The notes under the pieces: generated by a model | Told to the model about the DNA's origin: nothing | What the model saw: the letters and a program-made list of their open reading frames with translations, nothing else | Databases searched by the model: none | Made by a program: the position numbers and the translations under genes | Source: Anaerofustis butyriciformans | GTDB taxonomy: Bacteria > Bacillota > Clostridia > Eubacteriales > Anaerofustaceae | Assembly: GCF_036289385.1 (NCBI RefSeq) | Contig: NZ_JAYFFH010000003.1 | Span: forward strand, 1-64,000 | Reading direction: 5' to 3' | Length of the DNA: 64,000 nucleotides | Part shown: one piece after another, positions 22,286 through 30,882 of the stretch | How the letters are laid out: each line of letters starts with the position of its first letter | How positions within the stretch are numbered: the first letter of the stretch is position 1

Positions 22286-23011
22286 ATGGAAAGAATTGAT
22301 AAAAGAAATTATGATGAAAAAAGACCGGTAAAAATCACAAGAAATTATACAATGTATCCTGATGGATGCGTTTTAATAGAGGTTGGGAACACAAAAATTA
22401 TATGTTCTGCTTTTATAGAAAATAAAGTTCCTCCGTTTTTAAGAGGAGAGGGAACAGGATGGATAACATGTGAATATTCAATGTTACCTTCTTCAACACA
22501 AACAAGAAAGAAAAGAGATATAAACAGACTTAAATTAGATGGAAGAAGTGCAGAAATACAAAGACTTATAGGAAGAAGTTTAAGAAGTGTTGTTGATTTA
22601 TCAATTCTTGGAGAAAAGACAATAATGATAGACTGCGATGTTATCCAAGCTGACGGAGGTACAAGAGTTGCAAGTATTACCGGAGCATTTGTTGCTTTAT
22701 ATGATGCTTTAAATAAAATGGTTGAAAAGGGAGATATTGAAAGACTTCCTCTTACATCTTTTGTTGCAGCAATAAGCGTTGGTATTGTAGATAATGAACC
22801 TCTTCTTGATTTATGCTATGTAGAAGATTCAAGTGCAATTGCGGATATGAATGTTGTAATGAACGAATATGGTGAATTCATTGAGCTAGGTGTTACAGGA
22901 GAAGAAAGACCTGTAAAAGAAGAAGAACTTACAAAACTTATTTCTCTTGCAAAAAAAGGAATAAAAGAATTAATTGATATTCAAAGAGAAGTTTTAGGGC
23001 TTAGTAAATAG
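22286..23011 (+). CDS. rph: Ribonuclease PH
   Basis: This encodes 241 residues from ATG 22286, 7 bases after AAAGGAG; a TTG at 22283 is less likely. RNase PH hallmarks are present: PVKITRNYTMYPDGCVLIE, GEGTGWITCEYSMLP, the RLKLDGRSAEIQRLIGRSLR phosphate-binding arginines, and IDCDVIQADGGTRVASITGA. It trims tRNA 3' ends using phosphate. Length is standard. It lies 12 bases after gerM in one operon. Confidence 0.95.
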   Translation: MERIDKRNYDEKRPVKITRNYTMYPDGCVLIEVGNTKIICSAFIENKVPPFLRGEGTGWITCEYSMLPSSTQTRKKRDINRLKLDGRSAEIQRLIGRSLRSVVDLSILGEKTIMIDCDVIQADGGTRVASITGAFVALYDALNKMVEKGDIERLPLTSFVAAISVGIVDNEPLLDLCYVEDSSAIADMNVVMNEYGEFIELGVTGEERPVKEEELTKLISLAKKGIKELIDIQREVLGLSK

Positions 23012-23019
23012 AGGTTAAA

Positions 23020-23610
23020 ATGAAAGAAGTAATAATAGCATCTGCAAATAAACATAAATTAGAAGAAATAAAAAGTATATTAACAGATTATAAAGTAATA
23101 AGCATGGAAGAAGCAGGCTTTGTTGATGATATTGTTGAAGATGGAAAAAGCTTTGAAGAAAATGCACTTATAAAAGCTAAAGCTATCAATAAAAAAACTG
23201 GTAAGCTTGTTTTAGGTGATGATTCGGGACTTATGGTAGATTATTTAAACGGAGAGCCCGGAATATACTCTGCAAGATATGCAGGAGAAGAAAAAGATGA
23301 TGATAAGAATAATAAAAAATTATTAAAAGCTTTGGAAGGTGTAAAAAAAGAAGACAGAAAAGCTAAATTCGTATGTTGTGTAGGAATATGTTATGAAGAC
23401 GGAAGTGTCGAAACAGTAAGAGGTGAAGTTGAAGGTGAGATAGGTTTTAAGGAAGTAGGAGATGGAGGATTTGGATATGACCCTTTGTTTTATATAGAAA
23501 GTCTTGATAAAACTTATGCTGAACTTACATTTGACGAAAAAAATTCAGTTAGCCATAGAAGAAAAGCTTTTACAAAAGTTAAGGAAATACTTGATAAAAA
23601 ACTTAAATGA
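23020..23610 (+). CDS. rdgB: XTP/dITP pyrophosphatase (RdgB/HAM1 family)
   Basis: This encodes 196 residues. Family motifs: IIASANKHKLEEIKSIL at the start, SFEENALIKAKA, VLGDDSGLMVDYLNGEPGIYSARY, and GGFGYDPLFYIES, ending SHRRKAFTKV. It hydrolyses non-canonical purine triphosphates to keep them out of DNA. It is 8 bases downstream of rph in the gerM-rph operon. Confidence 0.95.
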   Translation: MKEVIIASANKHKLEEIKSILTDYKVISMEEAGFVDDIVEDGKSFEENALIKAKAINKKTGKLVLGDDSGLMVDYLNGEPGIYSARYAGEEKDDDKNNKKLLKALEGVKKEDRKAKFVCCVGICYEDGSVETVRGEVEGEIGFKEVGDGGFGYDPLFYIESLDKTYAELTFDEKNSVSHRRKAFTKVKEILDKKLK

Positions 23611-23623
23611 GTCGAGGTGTAAT

Positions 23624-24100
23624 ATGGACAAAATACTCATAGTAAGCGACACACACGGAGATATAGAAACACTTGAGAAAGTTTTAAGAAAGGAAAAGAA
23701 ATTTAATTATCTTTTTCACTTGGGCGATCATCATAACGATATAGATGATGTTGATTTTGATTTAACAAATGTAGAAATAAAAAAAGTCAGAGGTAACTGC
23801 GACTTTATGAAAGAAACAGAAGAAATCTTTTTTGAACTTAACGGTAAAAAGATTTTCATGACTCATGGGCATTTATATGGAGTAAAAAATTCATATAGTT
23901 CAATATTTTATAAAGCTTGTGAAATAGGTGCTGACATTGTTTTATTTGGACATACTCATGAAAAGTTAAATATAAATATGAGTGGTGTGCATTTATTTAA
24001 TCCCGGAACATTAAGTATGAGGGGTTTTGGAAAGAGAAGTTACGGAATAATGGAAATAGACGAAAAGGGAAATTACAAAATAACACATAAATATATATAG
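23624..24100 (+). CDS. YfcE/MJ0936-type metallophosphoesterase
   Basis: This encodes 158 residues from ATG 23624 after CGAGG; the frame upstream to 23504 overlaps rdgB and is not used. Metal-binding motifs are SDTHGD, HLGDH, RGNCD, THGH and FGHTHEK, as in YfcE/YsnB. It is probably a phosphodiesterase of two metal ions. It is fourth in the gerM-rph-rdgB operon, as in Bacillus. Confidence 0.9.
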   Translation: MDKILIVSDTHGDIETLEKVLRKEKKFNYLFHLGDHHNDIDDVDFDLTNVEIKKVRGNCDFMKETEEIFFELNGKKIFMTHGHLYGVKNSYSSIFYKACEIGADIVLFGHTHEKLNINMSGVHLFNPGTLSMRGFGKRSYGIMEIDEKGNYKITHKYI

Positions 24101-24108
24101 GAGTTTTA

Positions 24109-24915
24109 ATGAAGAAAGATAATATAATAAAAAAGATATTTTTATGTATATATCCCGTTATTTTTTGGTTGATTTCTCAAGTAGGAGTAAGTATTGCTTT
24201 TCAGTTTTACTATGCATTAACAAGCATGAAAAAGGGAATATATGACTTAGAGGATTTAACATCATACATAAGTGAAAATACTGTTTTTATTCTATTAATA
24301 TCTTCTTTGATTAATATTATATTTTTTGGATTTATTTTATTAAAAAATAAGAAACTACATTTTCATTTATATGAAAATCAAAAAAATATTAAATATATCG
24401 TAAGTATTATTTTCCTTGGAATATCATTTTTTATGTTTTCCATGGGGATAATTGATATTTTTGATCTTACAAAATATTCATCCAGTTATACGGAAACAAT
24501 AGCTTTGCTTTCCTCAGGAGGGATATTAATTAATATTATTTCTGTTGGTATCATTACTCCCATAAGCGAAGAATTTATGTTAAGGGGAATAGTATATAAT
24601 AATTTAAAAAGATATGTTAATTTTAAAACTGCAATAATTTTACAGGCGTTGATTTTTGGCATCATGCATATGAATATAATTCAAAGTACATATGCGGTTA
24701 TTGCGGGAATAATAATTGGATATATTTATGAAAAATCACAAAGTCTTGTTATGTCATGTGTTTTTCATATAAGTTTTAATATTTGCAATCATCTTTTTTC
24801 ACTTCCGATTTTATCGGATATTATGAGTTATAGTTTACTTATGACCATTATAGGTGTTTTAATTTTTTATATATCATTTAAATATTTTTTAAAGGCAAAT
24901 AAAAAGATAACTTAG
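24109..24915 (+). CDS. CPBP-family (CAAX/Abi) intramembrane protease
   Basis: This encodes 268 residues with about seven membrane helices. The family motifs are EEFMLRGIVYNNLK (Glu-Glu and Arg), FGIMHMN and HISFNICNH. Such glutamate proteases process prenylated or peptide substrates in the membrane, and some act in bacteriocin self-immunity. It starts 8 bases after the phosphoesterase and ends at a terminator. The substrate is unknown. Confidence 0.85.
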   Translation: MKKDNIIKKIFLCIYPVIFWLISQVGVSIAFQFYYALTSMKKGIYDLEDLTSYISENTVFILLISSLINIIFFGFILLKNKKLHFHLYENQKNIKYIVSIIFLGISFFMFSMGIIDIFDLTKYSSSYTETIALLSSGGILINIISVGIITPISEEFMLRGIVYNNLKRYVNFKTAIILQALIFGIMHMNIIQSTYAVIAGIIIGYIYEKSQSLVMSCVFHISFNICNHLFSLPILSDIMSYSLLMTIIGVLIFYISFKYFLKANKKIT

Positions 24916-24930
24916 GTTATCTTTTTTTTA
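24901..24930 (+). terminator. Terminator of the gerM-rph operon
   Basis: AAAAAGATAAC and GTTATCTTTTT pair perfectly around TTAG, followed by further T. Confidence 0.88.
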
Positions 24931-24974
24931 TGAAAACAATTTGTGAAAACAAAATGAAAAATAAAATTTTCTTA

Positions 24975-25002
24975 TTGACAATTAAAAAAATATTCATATA
25001 AT
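24975..25002 (+). promoter_or_regulatory. Promoter of the MarR-ABC operon
   Basis: TTGACA at 24975-24980 and TATAAT at 24997-25002, 16 bases apart, both perfect consensus. Operator copies begin directly at the -10. Confidence 0.85.
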
Positions 25003-25003
25003 A

Positions 25004-25037
25004 GTTAGGTAGCTAACATGATAGTTAGGTAACTAAC
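25004..25037. promoter_or_regulatory. Two MarR-type operators
   Basis: GTTAGGTAGCTAAC at 25004-25017 and GTTAGGTAACTAAC at 25024-25037 are near-identical palindromes exactly 20 bases apart (two helical turns). They cover the transcription start region and lie ahead of the MarR gene, so autorepression is likely. Confidence 0.85.
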
Positions 25038-25055
25038 ATAATAAGAGGGTAAATT

Positions 25056-25478
25056 ATGAAAGCAAAAAAAGAAGTTGGAATGATAATAAAAAGATTATCA
25101 AATGAAATTAGTAAAGAAATGAATAAAAAAATGGCAGCTTATGGCATCACAGGTGTTCAAGGAAGAATAATTTGTCATGTTACAGAATCAGAAGGAGATA
25201 TATTCCAAAAAGATATTGAAGCATGTTTGTTTTATAGACGTTCTACCGTTACAGGAATATTGAATACCATGGAAGAAAACGGGCTTATTGAAAGAGTAAG
25301 TGTAGATTATGATGCAAGGCTTAAAAAAATTGTTGTTACAAAGAAAGGTTTGTGCATAAAATCACAAATAGGAAAAGATATTAAAAATATGGAAAGAACA
25401 TTAAAAAATGGGCTTTCTAAAGAGGAAATTGATGCTTTTTTTGCGATAACAGAAAAAATGTTAAATAATTTCAAATAG
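25056..25478 (+). CDS. MarR-family transcription regulator
   Basis: This encodes 140 residues. The winged helix has ITGVQGRIICHVTES, DIFQKDIEACLFYRRSTVTGILNTMEENGLIERVS, and the wing DARLKKIVVTKKG. It probably represses its own operon through the two palindromes upstream; ligand binding would release the exporter genes that follow. MarR plus a paired ABC exporter is a frequent drug-response arrangement. Confidence 0.92.
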   Translation: MKAKKEVGMIIKRLSNEISKEMNKKMAAYGITGVQGRIICHVTESEGDIFQKDIEACLFYRRSTVTGILNTMEENGLIERVSVDYDARLKKIVVTKKGLCIKSQIGKDIKNMERTLKNGLSKEEIDAFFAITEKMLNNFK

Positions 25479-25524
25479 TTACTATTTTCTTATTATGAAA
25501 TTAATTTTGTTGGGAGGTATATGT

Positions 25525-27261
25525 ATGTTAAAAACATTAATGGGTTCCATTAGAGAATTTAAAAAAGATTCTTTTCTTGCACCTTTTTATGTAATTATTG
25601 AAGTATTAATGGAAGTATTAATACCTTTTTATATGGCTGATATTATTGATATCGGTATTGCAAACGGAAATCTTAATTACATAATAAAATTAGGGTTGTT
25701 TTTATTCTTTTTAGCAATTACTTCTCTAATAACAGGTACTTTGGCAGGGAAATATGCCGCAAAAGCTTCTGCGGGATTTGCCAGAAATTTAAGAAAAGAT
25801 ATGTTTTATAAAATTCAAGATTTTTCATTTGCAAATATAGATAAATTTTCTACTGCAAGTTTGGTTACAAGGCTTACAACTGATGTTACAAATGTTCAAA
25901 TGGCTTATCAAATGATAGTAAGACTTCTTATAAGAGCACCAATCATGTTGATATTTGCATTGTTTTTCACTATAAAAATAAATTTACAAATTTCTTTTAT
26001 ATTTTTTATAGCAATTCCGGTGCTTGCATTATTGCTTTTCTTAATAGCTATTAAAGCTCATCCACATTTTGAAAGAGTATTTAATACATATGACAGATTA
26101 AACAGTGTTGTTCAAGAAAACGTAACGGGTATAAGAGTTGTTAAGGCATATGTAAGAGAAGATCATGAAATTGAAAAATTTGATGGTATTTCTAAACTTA
26201 TTTATAAATTCTTTACAAAAGCCGAAAAAATAGTTTCTCTTAATGCTCCGGTAATGCAATTTACAATATATACATGTATTCTTCTTATTTCATATTTTTC
26301 TGCAAGGTTTATTGTTGTGGGAACAATGACAACAGGAGAGTTAACAAGTCTTGTTGTATACGCAAGCCAGATATTATCAAGTTTAATGGTTTTATCAATG
26401 GTATTTGTTATGGTTTTAATGGCACAAACTTCAGCAGAAAGAATTGTGGAAATATTAGTTGAAGAAAGTACTTTAAAAAATAAAGAAAATCCTGTTATGG
26501 ATGTTAAAGACGGTTCTATTGACTTTATAAATGTAGATTTTACATATGGAAAAGATGAAGGAAACGGAAACAATCTTCCTCTAAAAGATATAAATTTACA
26601 TATTGATTCAGGTGAGACTGTCGGAGTTATAGGTAGTACAGGTAGTTCAAAATCTTCTCTTGTTCAGCTTATTCCAAGACTTTACGATGTTACTAAAGGT
26701 CAGGTTAAAGTCGGAGGTATAGATGTAAGGGATTATGATTTGGAAACTTTAAGAAACCAAGTTGCAATGGTTCTTCAAAAAAATACACTATTCTCTGGAA
26801 CAATAAAAGAAAACTTAAGATGGGGAGATCCTGATGCAACAGATGCAGAAATTATTCAAGCATCAATGCTTGCGCAAGCAGACAGTTTTGTCAGTGAATT
26901 CCCAGATAAATACAATACAAAAATAGAGCAAGGCGGTACAAATGTTTCAGGTGGACAAAAACAACGTTTATGTATTGCAAGAGCACTTCTTAAAAAACCT
27001 AAGATACTTATCTTAGATGACTCTACAAGTGCCGTAGATACAAAAACAGATGCTCTAATCAGACAAGCTTTTAGAGAAAAAATACCGGGAACTACAAAAA
27101 TTATTATTGCCCAAAGAATTTCTTCAGTTGAAGATGCCGACAAGATAATTGTTCTTGATAATGGTAGAATTGACCAAATTGGTACTCATGAAGAACTTCT
27201 AAAGACAAATGCAATATATCAAGATGTATATAATTCTCAAATGAAGGGAGGCCAAGAATAA
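25525..27261 (+). CDS. ABC exporter subunit, degenerate ATP site
   Basis: This encodes 578 residues from ATG 25525 after GGGAGGT; the ATG at 25495 lacks a site. Six membrane helices precede the nucleotide domain. Walker A reads GSTGSSKSS (Ser for the usual Gly), the signature is VSGGQKQRL, and Walker B ends ILDDSTS, with Asp in place of the catalytic Glu. Such a site does not hydrolyse well and is typical of one half of heterodimeric exporters. It overlaps its partner gene by one base. Confidence 0.92.
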   Translation: MLKTLMGSIREFKKDSFLAPFYVIIEVLMEVLIPFYMADIIDIGIANGNLNYIIKLGLFLFFLAITSLITGTLAGKYAAKASAGFARNLRKDMFYKIQDFSFANIDKFSTASLVTRLTTDVTNVQMAYQMIVRLLIRAPIMLIFALFFTIKINLQISFIFFIAIPVLALLLFLIAIKAHPHFERVFNTYDRLNSVVQENVTGIRVVKAYVREDHEIEKFDGISKLIYKFFTKAEKIVSLNAPVMQFTIYTCILLISYFSARFIVVGTMTTGELTSLVVYASQILSSLMVLSMVFVMVLMAQTSAERIVEILVEESTLKNKENPVMDVKDGSIDFINVDFTYGKDEGNGNNLPLKDINLHIDSGETVGVIGSTGSSKSSLVQLIPRLYDVTKGQVKVGGIDVRDYDLETLRNQVAMVLQKNTLFSGTIKENLRWGDPDATDAEIIQASMLAQADSFVSEFPDKYNTKIEQGGTNVSGGQKQRLCIARALLKKPKILILDDSTSAVDTKTDALIRQAFREKIPGTTKIIIAQRISSVEDADKIIVLDNGRIDQIGTHEELLKTNAIYQDVYNSQMKGGQE

Positions 27262-29141
27262 TGGATAAAAGAACAAATAAAAAGCCTCATTATTTGAAAA
27301 CAGCTGCTAGACTTTTAAAATATGCACTAAAAAGTTATAAAATACAATTTATATTCGTATTTGTTTCTATTATTATAAGTTCTATTGCAAGTATGGCAAG
27401 TTCTGTATTTTTGATGTACTTGATAGATGATTGTATTACACCTTTAATAAACAGTGTTGCTCCTGATTTTACAATTATTGTAAGAGCTATTTTAACATTT
27501 GCTTGTATATATTATGTTGGTGTAGCTTGTACATTCATTTATATGAGATTAATGGTAAATATCGGTCAAGGTGTTCTTAAAAAAGTAAGAGATGATATGT
27601 TTGAACATATGCAGACTTTATCAATAAGATACTTTGATACTCATCCTCACGGAGAACTTATGAGTCTTTACACAAATGATACCGATACTTTAAGACAGAT
27701 GATTTGTCAAAGTTTACCTCAAGTATTTTCTGCAATAGTAACAGTTGTTGCGGTATTCTGTGCAATGATTTATATTAGCATTCCTTTATCTCTTCTTGCA
27801 ATTTGCATGATTGCAATTATGACACTTGCAACCAAAATAATTGGTGGAAAAAGTGGTGAATACTTCGCAAAACAACAAAGAAACATAGGTATCCTAGATG
27901 GTTATGTGGAAGAAATGATGAGTGGACAAAAAGTAGTCAAAGTATTCTGTCACGAAGAACAAAGTAAGGTGGACTTTGATAAAATAAATGATCAGCTTTA
28001 TGAAAGTTCTGCAAAGGCAAATAAATATGCTAACATTATTATTCCCGTAATAGCGAATATTGGATATATACAATACGTTTTAACAGCTATTTTAGGTGGT
28101 GCACTTGCCATTTCAGGCGTTGGAGGACTTACTCTTGGTGGTATTGCTTCATTCCTTCAACTTACAAGAAACTTTAACTTCCCATTCAGTCAAATTTCAG
28201 GTCAGTTAAACCCTATAATCATGGCTCTTGCAGGAGCTGAGAGAATATTTGATATGATGGATGAAGAAGGTGAACAAGATGACGGATATGTTACTTTAGT
28301 TAATGCAAATATTGATGAAGATGGTAATATTACCGAAAGTGAAAAGAGAACAGGAAAATGGGCTTGGAAACATCCTCATGGAGACGGAAGCGTAACTTAT
28401 ACTCAGTTAAATGGTGATGTTAGATTTATTGACATGACGTTTGGGTATAATCCTGAAAAAATAGTTCTACATAAATTAAATATTTATGCAAAACCTGGTC
28501 AAAAAATAGCTTTTGTAGGTTCAACGGGGGCCGGTAAAACAACAATAACGAACTTAATAAACAGATTCTATGACGTTACTGAAGGCAAAATCAGATATGA
28601 TGGAATTAACGTAAACAAAATAAAGAAAGAAGATTTAAGAAGATCTCTTGGAATAGTTTTACAAGATACGAACTTGTTTACGGGAACAATAAAAGAAAAT
28701 ATCAGATACGGTAAACTGGATGCAACAGATGAAGAAGTATATGCTGCTGCAAAACTAGTAAATGCCGACCACTTTATTAAGATGTTACCTGAAGGATATG
28801 ATACAGTTATTTCAGGTACAGGTGAAGAATTATCTCAAGGACAAAGACAGCTACTTAGTATAGCAAGAGCGGCTCTTAATAACCCTCCTGTACTTATTCT
28901 TGATGAAGCAACATCAAGTATTGATACCAGAACAGAAAAAATCGTTCAAGATGGTATGGATAAATTAATGGAAGGAAGAACCGTATTTGTTATTGCTCAT
29001 AGACTTTCTACAATAAGAAACTCAGATGCAATTATAGTTTTGGAACATGGTACAATAATCGAAAGAGGTAACCATGAAGAACTTATCAAAAAACACGGTA
29101 CATATTACAGACTATATACCGGTGCTTTGGAATTATCATAG
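27261..29141 (+). CDS. ABC exporter subunit, canonical ATP site
   Basis: This encodes 626 residues: six membrane helices, then an insert near residues 330-380 (DDGYVTLVNANIDEDGNITE, HPHGDGSVTY), then the nucleotide domain with GSTGAGKTT, LSQGQRQLLSIARA and LILDEATSS. The catalytic Glu is present, so this half supplies the active site together with its degenerate partner. The likely function is drug or peptide efflux under MarR control. Confidence 0.92.
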   Translation: MDKRTNKKPHYLKTAARLLKYALKSYKIQFIFVFVSIIISSIASMASSVFLMYLIDDCITPLINSVAPDFTIIVRAILTFACIYYVGVACTFIYMRLMVNIGQGVLKKVRDDMFEHMQTLSIRYFDTHPHGELMSLYTNDTDTLRQMICQSLPQVFSAIVTVVAVFCAMIYISIPLSLLAICMIAIMTLATKIIGGKSGEYFAKQQRNIGILDGYVEEMMSGQKVVKVFCHEEQSKVDFDKINDQLYESSAKANKYANIIIPVIANIGYIQYVLTAILGGALAISGVGGLTLGGIASFLQLTRNFNFPFSQISGQLNPIIMALAGAERIFDMMDEEGEQDDGYVTLVNANIDEDGNITESEKRTGKWAWKHPHGDGSVTYTQLNGDVRFIDMTFGYNPEKIVLHKLNIYAKPGQKIAFVGSTGAGKTTITNLINRFYDVTEGKIRYDGINVNKIKKEDLRRSLGIVLQDTNLFTGTIKENIRYGKLDATDEEVYAAAKLVNADHFIKMLPEGYDTVISGTGEELSQGQRQLLSIARAALNNPPVLILDEATSSIDTRTEKIVQDGMDKLMEGRTVFVIAHRLSTIRNSDAIIVLEHGTIIERGNHEELIKKHGTYYRLYTGALELS

Positions 29142-29144
29142 TAA

Positions 29145-29172
29145 AAAAAAAGAGGCTTATGCCTCTTTTTTT
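29145..29172 (+). terminator. Terminator of the MarR-ABC operon
   Basis: An A-rich arm ending AGAGGC pairs with GCCTCTTTTTTTT around TTAT. It directly follows the exporter stop. Confidence 0.9.
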
Positions 29173-29291
29173 TATAGGTAGTAATTCTCTTTATATTGTA
29201 TTTTTATTAATTTTTTATTTTATAAGAAAATAAAGAATATAAAAAAATTACTGGTAAATAATATTAATTGATAAATTTAAGGAGGATAAAC

Positions 29292-29480
29292 ATGAAACTT
29301 AAAATAAATAAAGATAGTTGTATTTCATGTGGACTATGTGTTTCTCTTTGTGAAGATATATTTGAAATAGAATCAGACGGTAAATCAGGGGTAATAAGAA
29401 ATCCTGAGAGTGATTCTGAAATAACACTTGCAAGGGAAGCAATAGAAAGCTGTCCTGTAAATGCAATAAGTGAGTATTAA
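29292..29480 (+). CDS. Single-cluster [4Fe-4S] ferredoxin
   Basis: This encodes 62 residues from ATG 29292 after AAGGAGG; a TTG at 29268 lies upstream of the site. The cluster ligands are in CISCGLC and the final ESCPVNAI; an extra Cys follows in SLCED. Most of the remaining residues are acidic, as in Thermotoga/Bacillus monocluster ferredoxins. It can carry electrons to or from the hydrogenase encoded 1.5 kb downstream, though that link is inference. Confidence 0.9.
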   Translation: MKLKINKDSCISCGLCVSLCEDIFEIESDGKSGVIRNPESDSEITLAREAIESCPVNAISEY

Positions 29481-29506
29481 AAAAACAAGCTAAATGCTTG
29501 TTTTTA
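29481..29506. terminator. Bidirectional terminator
   Basis: AAAAACAAGC and GCTTGTTTTT pair perfectly around TAAAT, between the convergent ferredoxin and AIR-synthase-like genes. Confidence 0.88.
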
Positions 29507-30475
29507 TATTACTTTATATAATTCATCTTGTAATGGTGGAGATAATATTTCTTTTACTCCGTTTTTTAAAGTATAAATTTCTTTTTCCTTTGTTAAATAT
29601 CCTATTGTAGATGAAGGAATGTTTTGTTTATCTAACTCTTTTTTTAATTTTTCATCATCATCAGTAATGAATAGCATTACTCCGCTGGATATAAGCTTAT
29701 ATGGGTTTATGTTAAAATGTTTTGCAATTTTTTTTGTTTCATCCAAAATTAATATTTTGTCAATATCTATAATGGCTCCAAGCCCTGAATTTTCTGCCAT
29801 TTCCCAAACTCCCCCTAAAATACCACCTTCAGTTGCATCATGAAGAAGACTCACATTAAGATTTTTTGCTATTAGTCCTTCTTTTATTACGGATGTATCT
29901 TTTATTAGCTTTGATGTTTTTGATATTTCTTCTTTTGTCAAGAACTTTTCTACCTCTTCTTTTAAATCAAGGCTTATAATAGCACTTCCTTCAAGCCCTG
30001 CATATTTACTCATTACTATTTTATCATTAGCCTTTGGGATAGGATGAGAAATATTTTCTTTTCTTCCGATACATACACCGCTTAAGATAAATTTATTTAC
30101 ACTTGAAGTAACTTCTGTATGTCCTCCGATTAAATCAACATTATTTTCTTCGCAGGTTAGAAGTATTTCATCTATTATTTCTTCTACATCTTCTATATTG
30201 GCATAGGTTGGAATAAGCATTGTTACCATCATTGCAACAGGTGTTGCCATTGATGTTGCAATATCGTTGCATGAAATATTTACGCATAGTCGTCCTATTC
30301 CGTTTTTACTTCCTGTTATAGGGTCTGTGGATATTGAAAATAAATCTTCTTCAAAATTTAAAAGAGCTGTGTCTTTTCCTATTCCTGCACCTATTAAAAC
30401 TTCTTTGTTTTTTATATTAATTTTATCAAATAAGATTTTTTGTAATGTATGATTGGTTAATTTTCCTTCTTCCAT
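29504..30475 (-). CDS. AIR synthase-related / HypE-like protein
   Basis: This encodes 323 residues with the PurM/HypE fold: GIGKDTALLNF, STDPITGSKNGIGRLCVNISCNDIATSMA, DLIGGHTEVTSS and LLHDATEGGILGGVWEMAE. True HypE ends in a conserved Cys that carries the carbamoyl group; this protein ends DELYKVI and lacks it. No other hyp genes are seen, and the nearby hydrogenase is of FeFe type, which does not need HypE. It is probably an ATP-using enzyme of unknown substrate. Confidence 0.8.
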   Translation of the reverse strand: MEEGKLTNHTLQKILFDKINIKNKEVLIGAGIGKDTALLNFEEDLFSISTDPITGSKNGIGRLCVNISCNDIATSMATPVAMMVTMLIPTYANIEDVEEIIDEILLTCEENNVDLIGGHTEVTSSVNKFILSGVCIGRKENISHPIPKANDKIVMSKYAGLEGSAIISLDLKEEVEKFLTKEEISKTSKLIKDTSVIKEGLIAKNLNVSLLHDATEGGILGGVWEMAENSGLGAIIDIDKILILDETKKIAKHFNINPYKLISSGVMLFITDDDEKLKKELDKQNIPSSTIGYLTKEKEIYTLKNGVKEILSPPLQDELYKVI

Positions 30476-30560
30476 GATATTCCTTCATAAAAATATTTAT
30501 TTATATTTTAGCACAAAAATGTCAATACTCATAGTAATTACTTATATTGGGAGAGGATTC

Positions 30561-30728
30561 ATGATTAATATTATTTGTACCCTTGATTGTAAATTTCAAG
30601 AAAAAGGAGTGTGTACATTAAATACGGTACCTTTTTATATTTCATCACTAAACGAAAAATGTATGTATTATCTTCCTAAAGATGAAAAAAATGATGAAGA
30701 TATAAAAGATAATGAAAAACTCACTTAA
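30561..30728 (+). CDS. Small cysteine-containing protein
   Basis: This encodes 55 residues from ATG 30561 after GGGAGAGG; the upstream open stretch to 30453 is antisense to the neighbour and not used. Cysteines occur in ICTLDCKFQEKGVCTLN and KCMYYLP, a CxxxC...C...C pattern seen in small clostridial proteins of unknown role. The acidic tail is disordered. It has its own terminator. Confidence 0.65.
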   Translation: MINIICTLDCKFQEKGVCTLNTVPFYISSLNEKCMYYLPKDEKNDEDIKDNEKLT

Positions 30729-30746
30729 AACAAGTGAGTTTTTTTA
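30715..30746 (+). terminator. Terminator before the hydrogenase operon
   Basis: AAAAACTCACTT and AAGTGAGTTTTT pair around AAAAC, followed by more T. Confidence 0.9.
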
Positions 30747-30766
30747 TTTTTCTATTTTAAATTAAG

Positions 30767-30795
30767 TTGAAAAATTAGACATATTTTGATATTAT
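30767..30795 (+). promoter_or_regulatory. Promoter of the hydrogenase operon
   Basis: TTGAAA at 30767-30772 and TATTAT at 30790-30795, 17 bases apart. A leader of about 80 bases follows before the first gene. Confidence 0.6.
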
Positions 30796-30882
30796 AACTG
30801 TGAATGTGTAATAAAAAGGAATAATAAGATTTTTCGTTTAAAGTCTTATATATAAACTATTTGGAGGTAAATAAAAGAAGTT

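Noticed and set aside
29504..30475. True HypE for NiFe hydrogenase maturation
   Set aside because: The C-terminal reactive Cys is missing and no other hyp genes are present.
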